A DNA stretch of 9,233 bases from CAZRZN01 sp964604565. GTDB taxonomy: Bacteria; Pseudomonadota; Alphaproteobacteria; Rhodobacterales; Rhodobacteraceae. The notes below the pieces were generated by a model. That model had not been told where the DNA came from. It did not search any database and was given only the letters and a program-made list of their open reading frames with translations. Below, one piece after another: positions 1 through 5,911 of this stretch. The position numbers and the translations under genes were made by a program. Position 1 is the stretch's first letter. Each line of letters starts with the position of its first letter. The stretch covers positions 1 through 9,233 of the forward strand of contig CAZRZN010000166.1 in NCBI GenBank assembly GCA_964604565.1, read 5' to 3'.

Positions 1-348
1 CGCCCAGTTGGACCGAGGAACTGGCGATCATCCTTTCTGCTCTACGCCACGGTCGGACTGAGCGAGGGATTTCACGTCGCAATCGAGACCATTCCTGCGG
101 GCTGGCCGCGCGTTCAGGCCTGGGCGGACCGCTGGGTGGCGGCCCTGGCCTGCCTGTTCGGAGTCGTCACCTTCACGGCCGGTATCGCCTATGTGGACCG
201 CACCTCCGGCCAGAAGACGGCGGCGCTGCAATTTCCGATAGAGGTTCTTTACCTCTCGGTCCCGGTCTGCGGGGCGCTTTTTATTCTGCATGCCGTGGCG
301 CGGATGATCGCCCCGGATGACGCCCCGCAAGAGGTCGACGCAAAATGA
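1..348 (+). pseudogene. dctQ: TRAP transporter small permease (DctQ), 3' part, apparently frameshifted
   Basis: DctQ is the four-helix small membrane subunit of tripartite (TRAP) transporters, which take up carboxylates and similar solutes with a periplasmic binding protein and DctM. From position 3 the third frame reads PSWTEELAIIL, the family's SWTEEL signature. From about position 34 the similarity moves to the first frame (FLLYATVG, then FHVAIE) and runs open to the TGA at 346-348. Hydrophobic helices follow, with the usual proline-rich stretch before the last helix (FPIEVLYLSVPVCGALFIL). The change needs one extra base or two missing bases near 33. The spacing between YATVG and HVAIE also looks a few residues short, so there may be a second small lesion. 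The gene starts outside the window. Its end overlaps the dctM start as ATGA, the normal coupled arrangement. A sequencing error could mimic the frameshift, but the broken dctM next door supports true decay. Confidence 0.75.
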
Positions 349-662
349 ACCTGACGTTTCTCGCCCTTGCTGCCGGTCTGCCCGCCATGCTTCTGATGCG
401 GGTGCCACTGGCGCTGGCCATCGGCATCGCCACCATTGCGGCGCTGTGGACGGCGGACATCAACATGATGATCTTTGCGCAGCGGATGGTGTCCGGCACG
501 AAATCCTTCAGCCTTCTGGCTACCCCGTTCTTCATTCTCGCGGGCGACCTGATGACCGCTGGCGGCATCTCACGGCGGCTGGTCCAGTGGTGTTTTCCTT
601 TGATCTCTGCTGGGATCTGCGAACGGAGCGAGAACCCGGGCAGAAATGGCTTCGGGGCGTGA
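345..662 (+). pseudogene. dctM: TRAP transporter large permease (DctM), N-terminal fragment
   Basis: DctM is the large membrane subunit that forms the transport path in TRAP transporters, normally about 430 residues with 11-13 helices. The start ATG at 345 overlaps the dctQ stop in an ATGA. The first 80 residues are typical: a first helix (LTFLALAAGLPAMLLMRVP), a second (LALAIGIATIAALW), then the family hallmark from about residue 52 (SFSLLATPFFILAGDLM) and GGISRRLV. After GTC at 582-584 the similarity stops. About 25 unrelated residues follow, including Cys, Arg and Asn rather than the expected membrane segments, and the frame ends at a TGA at 660-662. More than 80% of the protein is missing, so it cannot work as a permease. 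With the damaged dctQ this is a dead operon end. Confidence 0.85.
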
Positions 663-709
663 TATCGGAAATTTTCGAGGATGTGGAGGCCTTACAGCCG
701 CCACGCTGA
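587..709 (+). pseudogene. Possible C-terminal remnant of a LysR-type regulator
   Basis: In the frame starting at 587 there is an open stretch of 40 codons ending with TGA at 707-709. It reads FSFDLCWDLRTEREPGQKWL followed by RGVISEIFEDVEAL. The pattern of a beta strand ending in a Trp, a charged turn, then Pro-Gly-x-x-Trp-Leu and an amphipathic helix resembles the end of the effector-binding domain of LysR-type regulators, which often finish with a similar PxHRWLR helix. The similarity begins where dctM breaks off, in a different frame, so no fusion protein is made. The rest of the regulator is absent. The assignment rests on a short motif recognised by eye and could be wrong. Confidence 0.4.
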
Positions 710-789
710 CGCTGCGCGCGCCCTCCCGTCCCGGTCTGCGACCTGTTTGCATGGAGCTCAGACGAAGCCGTATCTGCCCGTCCCCGATC

Positions 790-3480
790 TCATGAAGGGG
801 CCTGTCCCGGTTTTCGGTCGCGTCGACGTGACGACCCGAGCGCGATCCAGACCTGCCCGACAACCAACGGAAAAAAACTTGCGCAGGCCGCCAGAACAAG
901 GCCGTCACGCCCTGGGTCCGGAAGGCCGAGAAGATGCGCCAGCGGCGGAAACCAGAGCGCAAGTCCGATCAGACCGAGGCAAAGCGCGATGGCCCCCCAG
1001 ACATAGGGATTGCGCGTCACCTCGTTGCGCAGGACATGCGAACCCCGGTCCCGGACGTTGAACACGTTCCAGAGTTGCCCAAGCGCAAGCGTCAGGAAGG
1101 CCACCGTGACGGCGGGTCCGGCCTCCAGACCCAAGCCGTGGAGGGCGGCGGCAAAGGCACCCAGCGTCGCAAGGGTGATCGCCCCGCCAAGACCGCCGAT
1201 GATGATCCAGCGCCGGCGGTCCACGATGGACTCCTTCGGATCGCGCGGCGGCTTGGTCATCACGGTCTCATCGCCCTGCCCCAACCCGAGGGCAAAGGCC
1301 GGAAAGACATCCGTGACAAGGTTCAGGAAAAGGATCTGTAGCGGCAGGAGCGGCGTCGGCAGACCGGCCCCCACCGCAAGGCCAACGACCAGCACCTCGC
1401 TGACGTTACACGACATCAGATAAACGACGAATTTGCGTATATTGTCAAAGATCACCCGGCCTTGCCGCATCGCCACGATGATGGTGCCGAAGGCGTCATC
1501 GCGCAGCACCATATGCGCGGCCTCCTGCGCCACCTGCGTGCCGCGCAGGCCCATGGCGATGCCGATATCCGCCTTTTTGAGGGCGGGGGCATCGTTCACC
1601 CCGTCGCCGGTCATTGCGACCACGTTTCCGGCCTGCTGATAAAGGCTGACCAGCGTCAGCTTCGTATCGGGCGCCACGCGGGCGAAAACATCCGCGGACA
1701 GGATGCGCGCGCGCTCTTCGGCACTGGCGCTGTCCGCATCCAGACCGGCGATTTCACCGCTTTCGATCACGGTCATCGCGCCCTGCGCAAGGTTGGCCTG
1801 ACGGGCAATCGCCTCTGCCGTGACCGCGTGATCGCCGGTGAGCATGACCACGCGCACACCGGCGGCCCGGCAGGCGCGGATCGCTTCCGGGACGTCCGCC
1901 CGCAGCGGATCGCGCAGACCGACGAGGCCGACAAGGGTCAATCCCTCATAGGGATCCGCACCCGGCGACGCATCGCGCTTCATCGCAAGCGCCAGAAGGC
2001 GCAGTCCATTGCGCGCCGCCTCCGCGATGCGTGCCGCCCAGTCCTCGCATAGGGCGGGATCAAGATCGGTTTCCCCGTCCGGACCAAGATAGCCGGTGCA
2101 GACCTCCAGCACGGACTCAGGCGCGCCCTTGACGGCGACAAGGTGACCATTTCCGGTCTTGTGCACGGTCGCCATCATCTTGCGCTTCGGGTCGAAGGCG
2201 TGTTCCTGAACCTCCGGGGCGTCCCGCAAAAGACCGTGGCGCCCAAGACCCAGATCCCTCGCGACCTGAAGCAGGGCAATCTCCATCGGGTCGCCGCTGC
2301 GGCCGTCCTGTGATCCGTCGCCAAGGTCCGCATTGTTGCACAGCGCCCCGATCCGCAACGCCCAGCCAAGCATCCTGTCCCCTGCTGCGTCATGCGTCGC
2401 AGGGGCCGCGCGGTCGATCGTCACATCCCGGCCCGGCAGCAGATAGCGCACCACGGTCATCCGGTTTTCGGTCAGGGTGCCTGTCTTGTCCGTCAGGATC
2501 ACCGTCGTGGCGCCCAGAGTCTCGACCGAGGAAAGCCGCGTGATCAGCGCGTTGCGTTTGCTCATCCGCCACATTCCCCGCGCGAGGCTGAGCGTGGCAA
2601 CCACCGGCAGCCCTTCGGGCACTGCAGCGACGGCAAGCGCAACACCGGTCTGGAACATGATCGCCACGTCATGCCCGCGCAAGACACCCGCCCCGATCGT
2701 CAGAACCGCCAGCACAAGGGTCAGCCACACCAGACGGTGGCCCAACTGGTCAAGACGCCGTTCCAGCGGCGCGACCTCCCCTTTTGCACTCTGGGCGAGA
2801 TCGCTGATCCGGCCTAACTGGGTTGCCATCCCCGTCGCCGTGACGATCCCCTCACCCGCACCTTGCGTGATCGCCGTCCCCTTGAACGCCATGCTGGTGC
2901 GGTCGCCCAGCACCGCCCCCGCTGGTGCGGCCTCGGTCGATTTGAAGACCGGCGCGGATTCGCCCGTCAGCACGGATTCATCGGCCCGAAGGTTCGACGC
3001 CTGCGCGAGCCGGAGGTCGGCCGTCACGACATCGCCGGCTTCGAGGATCACCACATCCCCCGGAACGAGGTCATGCGCGTTCACCACCCTCACCTTGCCC
3101 GCCCTGCGGATGCGGGTCTTGACCTCGGCAATGCTCATCAAGGCTTCCATCGAGCGGGCGGCCTTGTATTCGGTGAAGAACCCGATGGCGGAATTGAGAA
3201 CAAGCACGAAGAAGATTGCCAGACCTTCGGCGATGTCGCCCAGAAAGAACGACAGCGCCGCCGCGCCGAACAGCAGCCAGACAATGATGCTCCGGACCTG
3301 ATGCAGGAGGATCGACAGGGCGGATTTCCGTTCCTGCCGCCGCAGCCTGTTCGGGCCGAACCGGTCGATCCGCCGTCTTGCGTCGGCTTCGGTCAGGCCG
3401 GAGTGCGGATCGGCGTTGAGCTGTTGCGAAACAGCCTGCACAGAGGCGGAAAAGGCGCTGTGTTGCAAGTCATCGGTCAC
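790..3480 (-). CDS. P-type cation-transporting ATPase, P2A (Ca2+-ATPase-like)
   Basis: A complete 896-residue inner-membrane ATP-driven cation pump, normal length for bacterial P2A pumps. Visible in order: N-terminal cation-ATPase domain (about 7-75), helices M1-M2 (about 63-103), actuator domain with TGES at 172-175, M3-M4 (about 248-300) with PEGLP at 288-292, phosphorylation motif DKTGTLT with Asp331, nucleotide domain with KGAPE (451-455), hinge TGDGVNDAPA (624-633) and six C-terminal helices. Residues matching SERCA calcium ligands are Glu289 (M4), Asn692 and Glu695 (M5), and Asn720, Thr723 and Asp724 (M6). In M8 Gln802 stands where SERCA has Glu908. This favours Ca2+ export with altered stoichiometry, but Mn2+ or another cation is possible. 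The start is GTG: an in-frame TGA lies six codons upstream and the next Met (111) is inside the fold. Only a weak purine-rich tract (AGAAGA) precedes it. No metal-sensor gene is adjacent, so substrate and regulation cannot be read from context. Confidence 0.93.
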   Translation of the reverse strand: MTDDLQHSAFSASVQAVSQQLNADPHSGLTEADARRRIDRFGPNRLRRQERKSALSILLHQVRSIIVWLLFGAAALSFFLGDIAEGLAIFFVLVLNSAIGFFTEYKAARSMEALMSIAEVKTRIRRAGKVRVVNAHDLVPGDVVILEAGDVVTADLRLAQASNLRADESVLTGESAPVFKSTEAAPAGAVLGDRTSMAFKGTAITQGAGEGIVTATGMATQLGRISDLAQSAKGEVAPLERRLDQLGHRLVWLTLVLAVLTIGAGVLRGHDVAIMFQTGVALAVAAVPEGLPVVATLSLARGMWRMSKRNALITRLSSVETLGATTVILTDKTGTLTENRMTVVRYLLPGRDVTIDRAAPATHDAAGDRMLGWALRIGALCNNADLGDGSQDGRSGDPMEIALLQVARDLGLGRHGLLRDAPEVQEHAFDPKRKMMATVHKTGNGHLVAVKGAPESVLEVCTGYLGPDGETDLDPALCEDWAARIAEAARNGLRLLALAMKRDASPGADPYEGLTLVGLVGLRDPLRADVPEAIRACRAAGVRVVMLTGDHAVTAEAIARQANLAQGAMTVIESGEIAGLDADSASAEERARILSADVFARVAPDTKLTLVSLYQQAGNVVAMTGDGVNDAPALKKADIGIAMGLRGTQVAQEAAHMVLRDDAFGTIIVAMRQGRVIFDNIRKFVVYLMSCNVSEVLVVGLAVGAGLPTPLLPLQILFLNLVTDVFPAFALGLGQGDETVMTKPPRDPKESIVDRRRWIIIGGLGGAITLATLGAFAAALHGLGLEAGPAVTVAFLTLALGQLWNVFNVRDRGSHVLRNEVTRNPYVWGAIALCLGLIGLALWFPPLAHLLGLPDPGRDGLVLAACASFFPLVVGQVWIALGSSRRRDRKPGQAPS

Positions 3481-3754
3481 GGGATCTTCTGCCTGTCATG
3501 GAAACGGGTCGGGTCTGGCGTCGTGACGATCCTTGTCGCAAGACGGGACTGCGGACGTTAAGACAGATCAATTCCATCGAAATTTTTGGCGCCGTCGCCA
3601 TGAATCGCGGCCTGCGCGGACCGATCCGGCCGGGCAAAGGCCGCATTGCACCGTCTTGGCGGAACATTCCGTGCCTGCGCGGCTTGCCCGGACCGCGTCC
3701 AGCCCGCGAGGGGTCAGGGCGGATAGCGACAGGCCGCGTGGCGCGCCGATTGGA

Positions 3755-3770
3755 AACGGAGTCCTCCGTT
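3755..3770 (-). terminator. Small terminator-like hairpin at the end of the HD-GYP gene
   Basis: A perfect 7-bp inverted repeat (AACGGAG, 2-nt gap, CTCCGTT) overlaps the end of the HD-GYP gene, whose TGA is at 3772-3770. On the minus strand the right arm is followed by only one further T and then CC, so the U-tract is short. It could be a weak intrinsic terminator or an RNA-stabilising 3' hairpin. A two-base loop is tight; a 6-bp stem with a 4-base loop is more realistic. The rest of the 289-bp gap to the ATPase start (3481-3769) shows no gene or clear promoter. Confidence 0.4.
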
Positions 3771-5164
3771 CAGGCGCCAAAGAGGGCAGACCGCGCGACG
3801 GCGGCCTTCAGATGGGTGTAGATCTGGGGGTCGATCTCTTCGACGGCCATCTTGTCCATGATTTCATAGGTTTTTTTCAAGGTCAGCGCTTCGCGATAGG
3901 GCCGTTCCGCTGTCAGCGCGTCGAACACATCCGCAACGGCCAGGATGCGCATGTCCTGCGTCAGTTCCGACGCGCCAAGCCCGTATGGATACCCCCTGCC
4001 GTTGAGCTTTTCATGGTGCGCGGCCGCGATATGCGCCATCGTATGGAAGGCGGACACACGCGACAGGATGTCGAACCCCAGAACCGGATGCTGCTTCATC
4101 TGGGCAAATTCGTCCTCCGTCAGCTTTCCGGGCTTGTCGAGGATTGTATTGGACACGCCCAGTTTGCCGATATCATGCAGAAGGGCCGCGCGCCGCATCC
4201 ACTGGCGGTGCGGGTCCGCGTAACGCAATTCCGCACAGATCATATCCGTGTAAAAGGCCACCCGTTCGGAATGGCCATGCGTGAACGGGCTTTTGGCGTC
4301 GATGACCCGCGCAAAGCCCAAGGCGATCTCATCGAGATAGGTTGGGTCGACATCCATTGTCGCATTCGCGGCCGGATGGGCATAGATTTCCGCCTCAAGG
4401 CTGTCACTGTTCAGGACCTCCCAGAAATCGGGATCCTTCGCGCAGTCTTCGAAGGCGCGGACGACCTCCGGATCGAACCAGCTGCCCGCGCGCGCCCTGA
4501 CTTCACGCAGGGCCGCCTCCGATCCCTCCTCGATGTTGAACACATCCACCACCTGCGCCATGAGCGCGATCCGCGCGTAGATGGGAATCTCCTGACCATT
4601 GCGCCTGTTCGGGCGTCCCTTGCCGTTCCAATGCTCATCGAGAGAGGCAATCGCCGCGCAGACATCCGGCGGAAACCGCATGATCGCGGCGATTTCGGCG
4701 CCCTGATTGCACCGGGTTTCGAAAACTTCGGTGATGATTTCGTCGCTGTTCTTCAGCACGCTGAAGATCGTGCTGACCCGGTCCTTCAGCCTTGCATCCG
4801 ATCCGGCGTGGCGGAGAACGAAATTCAGGGCCTGCCCGATGGAGCCATTGACCGTCTTGAATCCCTTCTTGAAACTGAGATCGTCGGTCATGTAAAGTTG
4901 GCAAATTCTGGCAGCGTTGGAGCTGCACCCAAGATCCTTCAGCAGCAGCGTGTAATAAAGCGCCCTCGTCCGGGCCTCGCCCAGACCGAGTTTCTGCCCA
5001 ACCTTCAGCCCGATCCAGCAGCAGCGGACGCAATGCCCTTCGGGTTGTCCTTCGGTGATGTCGAGCGCGTGACTGAGCGCGCCCAATAGCTGACCAAGGC
5101 TGAGCGTCGATTTCCGCGGCAAGCCCGCTTCGATGAAACCGTCGAGAGAAATGGGAAAATGCAT
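3770..5164 (-). CDS. Tandem HD-GYP domain protein, probable cyclic-di-GMP phosphodiesterase
   Basis: A 464-residue soluble protein with no signal peptide or membrane segment. The C-terminal half (about 275-460) is a full HD-GYP domain: His298 in HGHSER, LLHDIGK with His330-Asp331 and Lys334, His359, AAHHEKLNGRGYP with His383-His384 and the GYP signature at 391-393, and Asp412. Such domains bind two or three metal ions and hydrolyse cyclic-di-GMP, lowering the signal that promotes sessile life. The N-terminal half (about 25-215) looks like a second, decayed copy: LLLKDLG at 73-79 has Lys for the first catalytic His, and HWNGKGRP (178-185) lacks the GYP tyrosine. It also carries an unusual HCVRCC cluster (44-49). 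It is therefore probably a sensory or dimerisation module. The ATG at 5164 follows GAGG with about 10-base spacing. It appears to be a single-gene unit. Substrate specificity (c-di-GMP or cGAMP) is not shown. Confidence 0.9.
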   Translation of the reverse strand: MHFPISLDGFIEAGLPRKSTLSLGQLLGALSHALDITEGQPEGHCVRCCWIGLKVGQKLGLGEARTRALYYTLLLKDLGCSSNAARICQLYMTDDLSFKKGFKTVNGSIGQALNFVLRHAGSDARLKDRVSTIFSVLKNSDEIITEVFETRCNQGAEIAAIMRFPPDVCAAIASLDEHWNGKGRPNRRNGQEIPIYARIALMAQVVDVFNIEEGSEAALREVRARAGSWFDPEVVRAFEDCAKDPDFWEVLNSDSLEAEIYAHPAANATMDVDPTYLDEIALGFARVIDAKSPFTHGHSERVAFYTDMICAELRYADPHRQWMRRAALLHDIGKLGVSNTILDKPGKLTEDEFAQMKQHPVLGFDILSRVSAFHTMAHIAAAHHEKLNGRGYPYGLGASELTQDMRILAVADVFDALTAERPYREALTLKKTYEIMDKMAVEEIDPQIYTHLKAAVARSALFGA

Positions 5165-5458
5165 TGTTCATCGCCCTCGCCTGCCCGTCAGACCTTATTC
5201 CGCTGTGCAGGCCCATGCGCAAATCGTGCAGGCCCGTTTCAGCCAAAGTTCCGCATTGCGCGCAAAAGCTGCTGCGGATCGACGGATTTTCACCCATCAC
5301 GCGCAGAGTGCCTTAAATTCCGGTTCGCTGGCACAATTCGTTGTCTCAAAATGTCTTGAGAAGCGGGATGTATCGGTTTCGGAAAACAGATCCGTTCGGC
5401 ATGTTTGCAACCCAAAAAATGCCGGGAACATGACCCGAACCGCCGGATCCAGTCCTTT

Positions 5459-5500
5459 CCGGTTTCGGCTCTACGCCTGGGTGGGTCAGACCGAAACCGG
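5459..5500. repeat. Perfect 10-bp inverted repeat with 22-base spacer
   Basis: CCGGTTTCGG at 5459-5468 is exactly complementary to CCGAAACCGG at 5491-5500. It is the longest perfect inverted repeat I found in the intergenic DNA. It could form a stable RNA hairpin on either strand or be a spaced operator. Neither side is followed by a T-run, so it is not a standard terminator. Confidence 0.85.
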
Positions 5501-5602
5501 CCCTCGCCTCCGGGCGCGAGGGGCGACGTTCATCGCTGAACGATCCTTGGCCGCAGCGAGGCGGTCGCCTGACCTGTTGCAGGTCGATCGGGAGGCCAAG
5601 GA
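5459..5602. ncRNA. Candidate structured RNA: four abutting stem-loops
   Basis: Four inverted repeats tile this stretch with almost no gaps. They are a 10-bp stem (5459-5468 with 5491-5500), a 7-bp stem CCCTCGC/GCGAGGG (5501-5507 with 5516-5522), a 5-bp stem CGTTC/GAACG (5527-5531 with 5538-5542) and a 9-bp stem TCCTTGGCC/GGCCAAGGA (5544-5552 with 5594-5602). The last encloses two smaller hairpins, AGGCG/CGCCT (5559-5570) and GACCTG/CAGGTC (5571-5585), giving a three-way junction. A further 7-bp pair (5626-5632 with 5681-5687) may extend the structure. The repeats are seen directly; that they form an RNA is inference. I could not match it to SRP RNA, 6S RNA, tmRNA or RNase P RNA. The strand is unknown, and chance pairing in GC-rich DNA is a real alternative. 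Confidence 0.25.
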
Positions 5603-5734
5603 CCTCGACGGACAGATACCACCTTTGGCGCGTCGGTTTCAGAAGGGAGTGGACGCAGGCTTTGGGCCGAAGGGCCGCATCGCGCCACGACCCATCCGAA
5701 GAATGTCCCAACAGGCCCCTTCCCATGGCTTCTT

Positions 5735-5911
5735 TCATGGCGACCCGGAGGAGGGGGCCGCGGACCGTTTACCCCTGCTGTTGCGGCATCGGTCGGAACA
5801 ATAGCGCACATTTTCCCAGACCTTCGCCCATTTCTTGCGCCATGTGAACGGGCGCCCGCAGGCAGGGCAGATCTTCGCGGGCAGGTTTGTCTTGGCCACA
5901 CCACGGGGCAT
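5735..5911 (-). CDS. DUF2256 family small zinc-ribbon protein
   Basis: A 58-residue protein that is easily missed because of its size. It opens MPRGVAKTNLPAKICPACGR, continues PFTWRKKWAKVWENVRYCSD and then RCRNSRG. This matches the DUF2256 family pattern: LPxKxC, the CGRPFxWRKKW core, and paired cysteines CPAC (15 and 18) and CSDRC (38 and 42) that would hold one zinc ion. The core is strongly basic and rich in Trp, which would suit nucleic-acid or protein binding. The molecular function of the family is unknown. Its ATG (5911-5909) shares one base with the stop of the upstream cryptochrome gene (TGATG), and no clear ribosome-binding site precedes it, so translation is probably coupled. It likely acts with, or is made in step with, the flavoprotein. 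The C-terminal tail after residue 47 is low-complexity. Confidence 0.9.
   Translation of the reverse strand: MPRGVAKTNLPAKICPACGRPFTWRKKWAKVWENVRYCSDRCRNSRGKRSAAPSSGSP

Larger units (their letters stand above)
5165..5734. other. 570-bp non-coding region between the HD-GYP and DUF2256 genes
   Basis: No reading frame here has recognisable similarity or convincing codon use. It lies upstream of the HD-GYP gene and downstream of the cryptochrome-DUF2256 pair, so it should hold the HD-GYP promoter and the 3' end of the other transcript. Neither could be pinned down. The part nearest the HD-GYP start (5165-5345) is moderately AT-richer. From 5459 onward it is rich in inverted repeats, listed separately. 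The heptamer CGGTTTC occurs at 5374-5380, 5460-5466 and 5634-5640, and inverted at 5493-5499. Confidence 0.7.

Noticed and set aside
3481..3769. Possible FNR-like site or promoter in the gap upstream of the ATPase (TTGAT on the minus strand near 3570)
   Set aside because: The second half-site is not at the required spacing and no -10 element fits, so I see no defensible regulatory site.
3533..5089. A 518-codon plus-strand open frame
   Set aside because: It is the antisense shadow of the HD-GYP gene and has no recognisable domain.
4635..5300. A minus-strand frame starting upstream of the HD-GYP gene with an FCAQCG motif
   Set aside because: One CxxC pair near the start is not enough. The rest is an out-of-frame reading of the HD-GYP gene.
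5459..5602. Identity of the hairpin cluster as SRP RNA, 6S RNA, tmRNA or RNase P RNA
   Set aside because: The conserved sequence blocks of these RNAs (for example the SRP GGAA tetraloop region or the RNase P GAGGAAAGTCC block) are not present.
5346..5738. A 130-codon minus-strand frame whose ATG overlaps the DUF2256 stop as ATGA, so it could be a third gene of the cryptochrome unit
   Set aside because: The protein has no recognisable domain, it is rich in Arg, Pro and Gly, its third codon positions are less GC-rich than in the real genes, and it covers the inverted-repeat cluster. It does not resemble DUF3253, the domain I would expect beside DUF2256. The overlap alone is weak evidence.
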